Notes under the pieces: model-generated
Seen by the model: only the letters and a program-made list of their open reading frames with translations
What the model was told of the DNA's origin: nothing
The model's database searches: none
NCBI GenBank assembly: GCA_018417955.1
Contig: JACTVC010000004.1
Span: 2,914,001-2,978,000 of the forward strand
Source: Laccaria trichodermophora
Lineage: Eukaryota; Basidiomycota; Agaricomycetes; Agaricales; Hydnangiaceae
Length of the DNA: 64,000 nucleotides
Reading direction: 5' to 3'
Part shown: positions 34,756 to 43,740 of the stretch, piece after piece
How the letters are laid out: each line of letters starts with the position of its first letter
How positions within the stretch are numbered: position 1 is the stretch's first letter
Translations under genes and position numbers: made by a program

Positions 34756-37026
34756 TCAGATAGCTAGTCCCTTGGAGTCCAGGTAGCTTCTTTTGAGTTG
34801 AGCAGAATTGCGTAAGTCGTATTCTGAGACCCAGGAATCGTCCGCGGGGCCATAGCCCTTCCATCTGACTAGGAACATCCTTCGGTTCGCCTTCTTTTTG
34901 CCGACGAGGCGATGTCCTAGGATTGATTCCACTTCGTATTCTTCGGAGGCTCGTAGTTCGCGAGTCGAAGGCAGTTCGGTGCGCTCCCCGAAACGTTCAG
35001 GCGAAACTTCGTATTTCTTTAAATGTTCCAAATTAAAAACAGGGTGCATCGAATAGGTGTCCGGTAGACGTAGACGATACACCATGGGGTTGATTCTTTC
35101 GACAACTTCGAAAGGGCCAATCATTCGTTGAATGAGTTTCTTGCCAGTCCCTTCGACGTCTACTAACTCGAGAGAATGCGGATTCACTAAGGCGTAATCT
35201 CCGACTTTCAGCTCTTGTACTGGTCGCCTTTTCTTATCATAGGCTTTGGCCTGTCGGTCTTGAGCTAGGGCGATAGCATCCTTAGCGAAGTTGCGATGAA
35301 CTTCCAAGGCTTCGACAAAGTCTTCGGCTGATTGGCTTGGAAGAAAGGGGCGACGCGCGGGGTCGATTTCCGGTATTATCGCGCTTACTGAAGTTCTCGG
35401 GTTGTATCCCATGAGCAGGAAATTAGGAGAGTATTTAGTAGAAGAATGCACGCTGCTGTTGTACGAATAGGCTAAGACACTAAGCCAGTTCGACCAACTC
35501 TCCTTGTCAGAGGAGACAAAAGCGCGAAGCATTTGTTCAATGGTAGCATTGAGGATTTCGGTCTGTCCATCCGTCTGCGGGTGATGGGCGGACGAGAGAG
35601 CCATAACGCTTCCGTAGTTGGAAACGACCGATCTCCAAAAGATGGTGGCCCAGCGTTTATCTCGATCCGAGATTATGACTTCAGGTAGACCATAGACGTT
35701 GACGACCCTCTCGACGAATAATTTAGCAAACCCTTCCTGAGTCAGAGTTGAGTGGGTAGGGATTATAATGGCGAATTTAGTAAGCTTATCCACAATTACT
35801 AGTATAGCAGTGTATTTTTGTTCTCCTGAGGGCGGTAATCCCGTTATCATATCCATGGAGACCGTGGAGAATGGCCTAGACGGTATATGCGCGGGCCTGA
35901 GCGCGCCCATCTTAGCACGATGGTCCGTTTTGATCTTTTGGCAAACGTCGCATGTAGTCGCATAAGCTTCGGCGTCCTTGTTCATGGTTGGCCAGTAGAA
36001 TAGCTCCTGGAGTCGCGCTAAGAAGCGGCGTGGTCCAGCATGAGCGCTCTCGTAGGGGGATTCGTGTATCCACCGTAGTACGTAATTGATTTTGGAATTG
36101 GGCACACATAATCGTGTTTTCCAAGCGGCGTCCGTAAAGTAGAGTAGTCCGTCTTGTCCTCTCTGGAAGTGACTTGCAGAGATTACAGTTCGTTCATTAG
36201 GTTGAATTTGAATATAGCGTGGCGCGAAGAACTTGTCCCTCTCATAGCCATCCGCGAATTCTTTGCAGATCTGAGGATCGACTGCTATAAGCAATTGGGT
36301 TCGTTTCGTCCATTCTTCGTCAGGTGGCAGCTCCGTAGGCTTACTGCCAGTCGGATAGGTCCAATGGTCAGACTTGGAAAAAGGTAGAACTTCTCCTTGC
36401 TCATTCCCCTCCTCTTCCTTTGTCGATTCGTGTCGCTCGTTACCTTTGGATTTGTTCAGGATTTCGCGCTCTTCATTGACAGCGAACTTAGTTTTATTCG
36501 GAATGTCGCGCTCTTCATCGGCAGCGAGCTGTCGTCTGGTTCGAACCGCGGATGCCTGTCGGTCAATGACATCCTCCCACCGCATCACGCAGAAGGCGGC
36601 TTTAGGAGCAGCAGCTCTGAATATCCTATCTTCGGCCTTCTGAGCGATGTTGCGTTTGACGGGATCTTGTTCTATAGGGACGATGTCATCGCTGAGCGGC
36701 GAATCGTGTGGCGGTATCCTTATTAATCGCGAAAGAGGATCGACATTGGAATGAACTCTCCCTGCTCGATGTACTATCCTAAGTCCGGGGTAAGCCGCGA
36801 ATACAGCCCCCCAAGCTGCCAGGCGGCGGTTAGCGTTCTCATAGACTCGCGCCCACACCAAGGCAGCGTGATCTGTGATTAAAGTGATATCTTCCCCTTC
36901 TATAAAGGGCTGGAATTTGACGAGCGCTTCCTTAGCTGCCAGCGCTTCTCTCTCTGTCGCACTATAGTTCTTTTCGGCGGATTTGAAAGTTCGACTCCAG
37001 TAGGCGATGACTCTTTCGACATGCAC
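34756..37026 (-). CDS. Pol part 2: RNase H, integrase, chromodomain
   Basis: Continues pol in a frame shifted from the RT frame. RNase H: VIAYWSRTFKSAEKNYSATE, then LITDHAAL and VHSNVDPLSRL. Integrase: zinc-binding H...H...CDVCQ (HAGPRRFLARLQELFYWP ... TCDVCQKIKTDHR), then a DDE core with SMDMITGLP, VISDRDKRWATIFW and HPQTDGQTEILNATIE. Last comes a GPY/F-like module (VNPHSLELVDVEGTGKKLIQ, IGPFEVVERINPMVYRLRLP) and a chromodomain (YEVESILGHRLVG..., FLVRWKGYGPADDSWVSE). The family-like frame extends upstream of the first ATG (DVWGTSLDETTVHVERV), so ATG 37026 is only the first Met, not a true start. Confidence 0.9.
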   Translation of the reverse strand: MHVERVIAYWSRTFKSAEKNYSATEREALAAKEALVKFQPFIEGEDITLITDHAALVWARVYENANRRLAAWGAVFAAYPGLRIVHRAGRVHSNVDPLSRLIRIPPHDSPLSDDIVPIEQDPVKRNIAQKAEDRIFRAAAPKAAFCVMRWEDVIDRQASAVRTRRQLAADEERDIPNKTKFAVNEEREILNKSKGNERHESTKEEEGNEQGEVLPFSKSDHWTYPTGSKPTELPPDEEWTKRTQLLIAVDPQICKEFADGYERDKFFAPRYIQIQPNERTVISASHFQRGQDGLLYFTDAAWKTRLCVPNSKINYVLRWIHESPYESAHAGPRRFLARLQELFYWPTMNKDAEAYATTCDVCQKIKTDHRAKMGALRPAHIPSRPFSTVSMDMITGLPPSGEQKYTAILVIVDKLTKFAIIIPTHSTLTQEGFAKLFVERVVNVYGLPEVIISDRDKRWATIFWRSVVSNYGSVMALSSAHHPQTDGQTEILNATIEQMLRAFVSSDKESWSNWLSVLAYSYNSSVHSSTKYSPNFLLMGYNPRTSVSAIIPEIDPARRPFLPSQSAEDFVEALEVHRNFAKDAIALAQDRQAKAYDKKRRPVQELKVGDYALVNPHSLELVDVEGTGKKLIQRMIGPFEVVERINPMVYRLRLPDTYSMHPVFNLEHLKKYEVSPERFGERTELPSTRELRASEEYEVESILGHRLVGKKKANRRMFLVRWKGYGPADDSWVSEYDLRNSAQLKRSYLDSKGLAI

Positions 37027-40000
37027 CGTAGTTTCATCAAGTGAAGTTCCCCATACGTCTGGCTGGTCAACTTCATGCTCTCCTTATGTAATCTGGCTAT
37101 TAGTTGAGGTACTTCCTTGCCATCCTTCCACGCGGCTTCGAGTCTAGCATAACAGGGAGTCCCTTTCAGGTCCTTCACTAAGATGGTCTGGACTTGCTGG
37201 AGGCTGGCGCCTAGAGCTATATCCGACGCGTCCGTGTACAATCTATAGGCTCTATTGATTATAGGGTGACCCAGAACGGGGGCGTTTGCAAGGGCCTCTT
37301 TAGCTTGTTCGAACGCGGCTTCTTGTTCCGCGCGCCATCGCCATTTGACTCCCTTCTTAAGGAGGTCGAACAGCGGCGCGGCGATCATCGAATAGAAAGG
37401 AATGTAGGTAGAGAAATAGACGACCATTCCCAGAAACTTCTGAAGGTCTGATACGGACGTGGGCCGTGCGAGCTCCATTATAGCTTGGACTTTCTCTTTG
37501 TGAGTAGATAAACCTAAACGAGAAACCTTTTGCCCTAGTAGTAGTATGGACGAGAATCCCACAAAACACTTGGCGGGAGATAGAGTTATTCCGGAGGTGG
37601 CTATAGCGCTCAATACACGATCGAGATGGAGAAGGTGGTCTTCCCAGTTCTTGGAGTATATCACGATGTCGTCGATATAGACCAGGGCGAATAGCCACAG
37701 GAAGGGAGCTAGTACTCCCTGCATGATCCTTTGGAATATTGAGGGTCCATTCCTCAGACCGAAAGGCATTCTCTTGAATTGCCATAGACCTAAATGACAA
37801 CGGAATGCGGTTTTTTCCTTGTCGTCGTCTGCCATTTCGAGTTGAGTGAAGCCGGCGAGGGCATCGAAGGATGACAAAACTTGGGCTCCAGACAAGGCTT
37901 GTATGATTTCGGATTGTCGTGGTATAGGGAATTCGTCCGGGATGGTTTTAGCATTCAATTTCCGATAGTCGATAACTAGGCGAGGCTTGCCGTTACGATA
38001 GACGACGAGAGCCGGAAAACCCCAAGGGCTAGTCGACGGTTCGATGACTCCCGCTTCGAACCACGTCTTCATTTGTTGATCTATAACTTCTCTTTTCGCA
38101 GGTGAGGCGCCGTACATGGGTTCTGAGATGGGTAGCGTGTTGGGTTGCAGCGGAATTCGTACTCGCGCATCCACATGTCCCAATCGTCCGTCTACTCCGA
38201 AGGCTGCAGCATTCCTGCGCAACACCTCGGACAGCCTTTCGCGGTATTCCTCAGGTATATCTGGTCCTAGGTTGACCAATTCTTCTACCTTGCCTTCTAA
38301 GGGATCCTCAGGCACCGCCGTCGTCTTAGGTCCCCACGAGGTGTCATTTTCGAAACGATCGTCATGACCAGGAGTATCCGCCTTTAAATTTTCAGCTGTG
38401 GCTAAGTCTTGAGCCTTTAAAGTTCCCATTATCGTTTTCTTCAATGCTTCTGTAGAAGCCACCATTTTGGCGAGGTGGTCTTCATCCTTGGGTTTGTCCA
38501 AAGAAGAGTCAGGGTCGATCAGGTATCCCACTACTTCTCCCATCCTAACGTAACGCGGATGCGGACTAGTGTTGGCGATTGGCAGGTAGGGGCAGGAGGC
38601 ATTTATCCAAGTAGTAGGCGCGGCCATCACATTTTGATCGTCGGTCCCAATGATGATCTTTTCAACTATCCAATCTTCTCGTCCCTCGAAGGCGGCGTTT
38701 ACCTCGATGTTTCGGACGTGATAGGGTTGAATCAGCGCATCCTCAGAAGCCGTTACTTCCGTCAGCTTCTTCACACCACCCTTTGGTTTACCACGAGTTA
38801 CAGCTTTCCTACGAATAAAGGACTGAGTGACATGCGCCACTCTGATTTCGAAGCCTAAGTCTACGTTGTGAGCCGAGGCGGCGGGTAACACGCGCCCAGA
38901 CTTCCCGACCAGTACTTCACAAAGCCCCGTGGCATGCCTGATGACGCTTAGTTCGTACGTGGTCTGGAAATCTTCTCCTAATAGCAGAGGGACGTTCATG
39001 TTCCTTACAACGTAAGCTTCCAGTTCAAAGCTAACGATGGACTCGTCTTGAGCCACTACGAAGAGTTCCGTCTTTATATAGCCTAAAACCTTGGCTCCTC
39101 CCGTGAGATGATATAATTTCATCCTCATTCCTTCTCGCAGACGGGGAGAATTTGTCATGGACTGCCAGAATTCTTCGGAAATAAGAGTAATGTCCGCCCC
39201 TGAGTCAAGTCGCGCCTTGACGCAATCGGACTCTAGATTATCAATCTTAGCGCGCATATGGAGAGCCTTTGTTCCTAGCGAACCCATTCCTTCTGGCAAG
39301 GACCGACCCTTGACGGCGGGGAACACCTTTCCAGGTTCATAGATTCGAGTAGTAGTTTTAGCAGAGACTCGTTTAGGAGGCGCGGGACATCGTAAAGATT
39401 CCTTTAGTTTGCCTTTGACTTTTTGTTCGTTACGGTGCAATGGGTATACTTTATGAAGATTCGCGTCGGGCAATTTATCCTTGTGAAGTCCCTTTTCGCG
39501 CACATTTGCAGCGAGTATTTCGCGCTTCATAGCAGCGCGTGCTTCCTTGAACCCGCCTTGGGAGCTGTGGATGTCTAGGGCGTATTGTCTGAGCATGCTC
39601 TCACTCTCGCAAGCGGAAATAGTGGTCTTAGTTTCGGCCAGCATAGCTAAGTACAATCTGTCCGCTTCCTCCTCCTCACCAGAATCCCAATCTACATGTA
39701 TCTGATGCGCATTCCTAAGGACGTTCCATTTACCATAATGGGGGCAGTCTCTATGGAAATGTTTGGGACTAGTGCAGATGTAGCAATCACCGTGAGGCTC
39801 CTTTGCGCTGACTTTAGAATCGTCTCGTTCGAAAGTCACCCCATTCCTTGTCTTTCCGTGAGGGAAATCCGGCTTAGTCGAATCCTTAGGCCCCCCAGTA
39901 CGGGGAGGTCTAGACTTAGACTTCCGGTTTGAGTTATTGACGAAGTTTACACTTTTATCTTCGTCATCCCCTTCGTCGCAGGAGCACGGCTCCAGAGCGA

Positions 40001-43000
40001 TATCATGATTATGCGGTTCCACCTCCGCTGCGTGCACAGCGCGCGAACGGTGGTTCCGGTAGAACGGCGCTGGCTTGCGATTACGCTCAGCCTGCTGCCA
40101 AGATGCCATAAGGCTATTATTCATCTTTTTAGCCGTTGATTGGGTGGCTAGGATAGAAGGACAGAGAGTCTCGTTTAAGTAATGAGTCCACTCCACTGGT
40201 TGGCGTCTGAGAATACGTGCCACCGCGGTGGGTCCGTCGACTTCGTCCGGGTGCAGGAAGAGGTGATGACGGATCCGTCGTTGTATATATTCCAGGGGAC
40301 TTTCCTGTTCGTGACCCTTATTCCTGAATGTCATTTCGTCGAATTCGAAAGTTCGCTCGCGCACCCATTCCTCGTCCAAGAAATGTGATTGGATGCCGAC
40401 CATCATATTGTCCCAGTTGATCGAGAAGTAAGCTTGATCGGGAGCGGGTAAAGTTTCCCACCAGCTCTTGGCGTAGGAGGTCCACTTAAAGGGTGCTAGC
40501 TGTGCTATACCCTCCTTCATCTTAGGGCCCAAGCCGGATAGGAATCCCATCGCACTCAAGTAGTCGATAGCGGTATCTCCAGCACCGTTCCATTCAGGTA
40601 GGACAGTCGAGTTCAACTTATGATTAATTTGCCATTCCTCTGGAGTTCGCCACCAGGGTGGTGGTTCTTGAGAGGACGGGTTCCCGTCGTCTCCCCCTCC
40701 ACCACTTCCTCCACCGCCTCTTCCACCGCCTCCTCCACCGCCTCCTCCGCCGCCTCCTCCTCCATTACCCCTAGGGGGAACGTACCAGGAGGCTGGGGGG
40801 TTCGATCCGTTAGGATCCGGGTTAGGTCGTCTTCCATGGTCGTCGTTGTTGCTGGAAGGAGGTGATCCTCCCGGGGGGGGACCGTCATTACGAGCGGTAG
40901 AGATTCCACGGTGGTTTTTGCCGTCGCCGTTCGCTTCAGACGGTGATTGGACTCCCGTAGGGTTGCTCCTCTGTCTGAACGTGTAGCTGGTCCATGACTT
41001 AGGGCTGGGTATGCGCGAAGTAAACGCTGCAGGTGCCCTAAGGTTGTCATTGTTAATGTCGGAGATCACGGTCGCTGGAGCGTTATTGGTGGTCGTAGTT
41101 TTTACAGAAGAAGTTCCTACTGCGGACACGCCAACCGCTCCTATTCCAGGTAGTCGTGTTACGGGGTGCTTTTTAGAAAGAAGAACCGATATAGATCCAG
41201 GGATAGGCGGTTCAGTAACGAACCTGACGCTCTGACCTTCACTTGCAGCGGGGTTTCGCGCAGATTCAGGTCCAGTAGTATGGGTGGTGGGCTCGCTTGA
41301 GGTAGAGGATCCGGTTCTTAGCGATGGAAGGGCGTTACGAGTCCGATGGATGGTGAATTCTTTGGGGACAGGCCTATCTTTATAGGCTCGATCGCGCAAA
41401 TATGCAGCGATCTCCGCTAGGTCCTGGGGCATCTTGCTGAAGTAATCTGGTCTTGCAAGCAACTTGCCGACCTCCTTCCTAGCAGACTCGCTGCCGAACG
41501 CGGATCGTAGGGACGGTCTAGTCGATTCATAAGAACTAATAGACATCTGATCAGAACCCGATCTATACATTTTCGTGAGGGCATTGATTTGCAGCACCAA
41601 GTGTTTTGAGGCTATGGTGGTTCGATGTTGCAGAATCCGATACGTAGCCAGGATTTCGGTTCTACTCTTGCTAGAGGCTATGAGTTTTAAGAACGCGAAC
41701 TGCTGGTCAAGAACGAAGCGTTCTCTCTCGCGCTTGCGGAAGAAGTCCGCCAGGACTTGTAACACTTGGTCAACGGTTACAACAACTTGCGAGGCTTCCA
41801 AGAGTAGAGTACGTTCAATTCCGTAGGTGACGTCTAGTCCGGTGTACTTCACTAGATCGTTTCTACTGACTTCGTATTCGGCGAACTTTCGGACTGCGGT
41901 GCCTAGATTCTCCCATCGACAGTCCCTGGGGGTAGTATAGACTAACTCGATGGCACATCTCAGCCGATCGCAGTCGAGCTTCGTCCTGCCCGGGATTATC
42001 CCATCGATGGCGCCGAGGGGTACGAGGGCGTCCTCGTCCGCGGAGGGGTCGAACACGCCGAACATTCGCTCCGACGATCGGATGATAGGTTCTGCCCATA
42101 TAGGCAAGTTCCTGACTCCCTCTATGTCCCAGAAGATTGTTTTGTACTCAGTCTCCTCGTGCTCCATAGAAGTCGCCGTATAAGCAGCACGTCGTGTCCC
42201 TCTACCTTCGGTATGACTCGAGACAGACGTACGCGCTTCGTCGTCGATGGTCTCCTTTCGGACAGCGGTTTGAAGGTTCAGTAACTCGTCTCTAAGGGCT
42301 AGGGCTGCGTCAGAGGGAGCAGCTTGCGCTGGCTGACTGAAGGCTGCGAGTTGATTCGCGCCTGAGGTCGAGGGCTTTCGTGGAGCCTTATTCGAGTTAC
42401 TCGCGCTTCTGGGAGCAGCGGGGAGTGCACTCGCGCTTTTATTAGCAGCGGGTTGTGTGCTCGCGTTTCTATTCGCGACGGGTACGCGTTTCGCGCTTTG
42501 GGAAGCAGCGGGGAACGAGGGGGATTCTCCTGAACCGACTTTGTCAGGTAGGTGAGGTCCAGTGAGCACTGGACCCGAAGATGGCATATGGCTGCCATCT
42601 GTGGGGGAGGTTGCTTCGGGGTCTGGTTCCTCGGTCATGGCCACGCCCTTTCCTTTCCTTCTGGTCGTCAGCGGCGTTACGAATTCGCGGCTGGCTGAAT
42701 TGTTGGTATTACGCGTCTTATTCCTTAGAGCTTCGTCTCCGCCGGAGGGGGTTGTTGAACTCATGGAGGGATAGGATGAGGGAGTTCGCTGGCAAGCGCC
42801 CTGTTTAAGTAGGGTTGGCCGATGATCAGGGTATGGACAGGGTAGGAATTTCCCAGACAGGTCTGGGGTTAGGGTCGCCTTCACGCGAGAATTTCCTTCT
42901 CCTGGAGGGGGCTCCTCCTTGGCCGAGAAGTTCAGAAGTAGTAGGGGTCGTAGGGCATAGCTCGTGTAGTTTGGGAGAGGTGGTTTAATAGAAGCGATTG

Positions 43001-43607
43001 TCGAATCGTCTGGTTTGTAGAGGTTGTCTGAACTACTCGTCGGTTGGGTGAACGACACTAGAGTTACGGATGATGAAGAATCGTCGTCCGCGTCGCTACC
43101 TTCGAGAGCAGCGGGTGAACGCGCTAACGTAGGTTCGGTAGGGTCGTTCGTTGCATTGTTACCCTCGAGAGCAGCGGGGATGCGCGCTAACGAGAGTTTT
43201 GTAGGGCCCTTGATTGACGTTCCATCCGTTCGAAGATTCAAAGGGGTGGAAAGCCTAGAGACCGTCGTTAGTTGACAGATTGTGTTGATGGCGCTCGCCT
43301 GTTGTGTTTCCTCCGTAGTTAGGCACTCAGGGACTTCATGTTGATGAAGTCCGCGGTGCCCCCACCATTGTGAAACTTGCTGTTCGTTAGGGACTTCAAG
43401 GCGAGTCCGCTGTAGCGAAACCTTGGAGGAGAGCCAAAGCGGTAAGCGGGAGAGAGATCGGATTGTGACTCCGACAAGCGGAGCCACGTGTGGTTTTCCC
43501 TGTGATCCTGGGACAGGAGTGCAGTCACCCAGCACGGGGCTCTGATATCCCGGAGGGGAGACGTTAGGTCGTCTAGCCGTAGCGATCGCGTGTGACTCAG
43601 CCCACAT
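36900..43607 (-). CDS. Gag-protease-reverse transcriptase polyprotein
   Basis: One open frame of 2235 codons. The first ATG is inside the 5' LTR. A better start is ATG 42764 (MSSTTPSGGDEALRNKT), which leaves a large open leader. Gag has a poly-Gly hinge, a capsid-like part (WRTPEEWQINHKLNS, FEFDEMTFRNKG, YIQRRIRHHLFLHP) and a CCHC knuckle CYICTSPKHFHRDC. Protease active site: RLDSGADITLISEEF. RT: LVIDYRKLNAKTIPDEFPIP, FDALAGFTQLEM, FRCHLGLWQFKRMPFGL, then the catalytic VYIDDIVIYS and FLGMVVYFSTYIP. The RNase H start (RLYTDASDIALGASLQQ) is in this frame. The frame then breaks near 37050 and terminates at 36900. Confidence 0.92.
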   Translation of the reverse strand: MWAESHAIATARRPNVSPPGYQSPVLGDCTPVPGSQGKPHVAPLVGVTIRSLSRLPLWLSSKVSLQRTRLEVPNEQQVSQWWGHRGLHQHEVPECLTTEETQQASAINTICQLTTVSRLSTPLNLRTDGTSIKGPTKLSLARIPAALEGNNATNDPTEPTLARSPAALEGSDADDDSSSSVTLVSFTQPTSSSDNLYKPDDSTIASIKPPLPNYTSYALRPLLLLNFSAKEEPPPGEGNSRVKATLTPDLSGKFLPCPYPDHRPTLLKQGACQRTPSSYPSMSSTTPSGGDEALRNKTRNTNNSASREFVTPLTTRRKGKGVAMTEEPDPEATSPTDGSHMPSSGPVLTGPHLPDKVGSGESPSFPAASQSAKRVPVANRNASTQPAANKSASALPAAPRSASNSNKAPRKPSTSGANQLAAFSQPAQAAPSDAALALRDELLNLQTAVRKETIDDEARTSVSSHTEGRGTRRAAYTATSMEHEETEYKTIFWDIEGVRNLPIWAEPIIRSSERMFGVFDPSADEDALVPLGAIDGIIPGRTKLDCDRLRCAIELVYTTPRDCRWENLGTAVRKFAEYEVSRNDLVKYTGLDVTYGIERTLLLEASQVVVTVDQVLQVLADFFRKRERERFVLDQQFAFLKLIASSKSRTEILATYRILQHRTTIASKHLVLQINALTKMYRSGSDQMSISSYESTRPSLRSAFGSESARKEVGKLLARPDYFSKMPQDLAEIAAYLRDRAYKDRPVPKEFTIHRTRNALPSLRTGSSTSSEPTTHTTGPESARNPAASEGQSVRFVTEPPIPGSISVLLSKKHPVTRLPGIGAVGVSAVGTSSVKTTTTNNAPATVISDINNDNLRAPAAFTSRIPSPKSWTSYTFRQRSNPTGVQSPSEANGDGKNHRGISTARNDGPPPGGSPPSSNNDDHGRRPNPDPNGSNPPASWYVPPRGNGGGGGGGGGGGGGGRGGGGSGGGGDDGNPSSQEPPPWWRTPEEWQINHKLNSTVLPEWNGAGDTAIDYLSAMGFLSGLGPKMKEGIAQLAPFKWTSYAKSWWETLPAPDQAYFSINWDNMMVGIQSHFLDEEWVRERTFEFDEMTFRNKGHEQESPLEYIQRRIRHHLFLHPDEVDGPTAVARILRRQPVEWTHYLNETLCPSILATQSTAKKMNNSLMASWQQAERNRKPAPFYRNHRSRAVHAAEVEPHNHDIALEPCSCDEGDDEDKSVNFVNNSNRKSKSRPPRTGGPKDSTKPDFPHGKTRNGVTFERDDSKVSAKEPHGDCYICTSPKHFHRDCPHYGKWNVLRNAHQIHVDWDSGEEEEADRLYLAMLAETKTTISACESESMLRQYALDIHSSQGGFKEARAAMKREILAANVREKGLHKDKLPDANLHKVYPLHRNEQKVKGKLKESLRCPAPPKRVSAKTTTRIYEPGKVFPAVKGRSLPEGMGSLGTKALHMRAKIDNLESDCVKARLDSGADITLISEEFWQSMTNSPRLREGMRMKLYHLTGGAKVLGYIKTELFVVAQDESIVSFELEAYVVRNMNVPLLLGEDFQTTYELSVIRHATGLCEVLVGKSGRVLPAASAHNVDLGFEIRVAHVTQSFIRRKAVTRGKPKGGVKKLTEVTASEDALIQPYHVRNIEVNAAFEGREDWIVEKIIIGTDDQNVMAAPTTWINASCPYLPIANTSPHPRYVRMGEVVGYLIDPDSSLDKPKDEDHLAKMVASTEALKKTIMGTLKAQDLATAENLKADTPGHDDRFENDTSWGPKTTAVPEDPLEGKVEELVNLGPDIPEEYRERLSEVLRRNAAAFGVDGRLGHVDARVRIPLQPNTLPISEPMYGASPAKREVIDQQMKTWFEAGVIEPSTSPWGFPALVVYRNGKPRLVIDYRKLNAKTIPDEFPIPRQSEIIQALSGAQVLSSFDALAGFTQLEMADDDKEKTAFRCHLGLWQFKRMPFGLRNGPSIFQRIMQGVLAPFLWLFALVYIDDIVIYSKNWEDHLLHLDRVLSAIATSGITLSPAKCFVGFSSILLLGQKVSRLGLSTHKEKVQAIMELARPTSVSDLQKFLGMVVYFSTYIPFYSMIAAPLFDLLKKGVKWRWRAEQEAAFEQAKEALANAPVLGHPIINRAYRLYTDASDIALGASLQQVQTILVKDLKGTPCYARLEAAWKDGKEVPQLIARLHKESMKLTSQTYGELHLMKLRCMSKESSPTGVELSNPPKRTIVRQREKRWQLRKRSSNSSPL
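37045..37065 (-). other. Frame break within RNase H
   Basis: In this interval the RT frame (LHKESMKLTSQTYGE) and the downstream frame (VDQPDVWGTSLDETT) overlap, and homologous-looking sequence changes frame by -1. No X-XXY-YYZ slippery heptamer is obvious, so a single-base indel is more likely than programmed frameshifting. A base-call error cannot be excluded. Confidence 0.6.
43351..43367 (-). promoter_or_regulatory. Candidate primer-binding site
   Basis: In element orientation TGGTGGGGGCACCGCGG starts one base after the 5' LTR. The TGG start fits pairing with a tRNA CCA end. The following bases do not look like the initiator-Met tRNA complement usual in many Ty3 elements; the tRNA is not identified. 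Confidence 0.5.
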
Positions 43608-43735
43608 GTATATGTAGTGGAAGTTTCAAGTGCTTTATTTATCTATCATAAAGCATTATAACAAGATACAAAATAAGAGTAAATACGATGATACCATGTC
43701 ACGCAAGAGTAGGTAAATATTACTACGGTATCACA
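43369..43735 (-). repeat. 5' LTR
   Basis: 367 bp, apparently identical to the 3' LTR. It should carry promoter, transcription start and polyadenylation signals. Lying in the sense orientation of the NLR gene, it adds about 31 codons to the truncated NLR frame before a stop at 43646. Confidence 0.95.
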
Positions 43736-43740
43736 CTTTG
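43736..43740. repeat. 5-bp target-site duplication, right (CTTTG)
   Basis: Pairs with 30706-30710. On the minus strand these bases belong to the Ser-Lys codons of a WD40 blade. Confidence 0.9.

Larger units (their letters stand above)
30711..43735 (-). mobile_element. Full-length Ty3/gypsy chromodomain LTR retrotransposon, 13.0 kb
   Basis: Bounded by 367-bp LTRs (30711-31077 and 43369-43735) that I read as identical, starting TGTGA and ending TCACA, with a CTTTG duplication outside. Order on the minus strand: 5' LTR, primer-binding site, Gag-PR-RT frame, RNaseH-integrase-chromodomain frame, an additional 1151-codon ORF, polypurine tract, 3' LTR. Integrase after RNase H places it in Ty3/gypsy; the C-terminal chromodomain in the chromovirus branch. 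13 kb is long for this group because of the large Gag leader and the third ORF. It sits in the WD40 array of an NLR gene in the same orientation. Confidence 0.95.

Noticed and set aside
36900..37026. Programmed -1 frameshift in pol
   Set aside because: No obvious slippery heptamer, and the shift lies inside the RNase H domain rather than at a domain boundary. An indel is the simpler reading, though the question stays open.
40613..41050. Open frames through the poly-Gly/poly-Glu stretch of Gag in other frames
   Set aside because: Low-complexity GGA/TCC repeats keep several frames open. The Gag frame continues on both sides.
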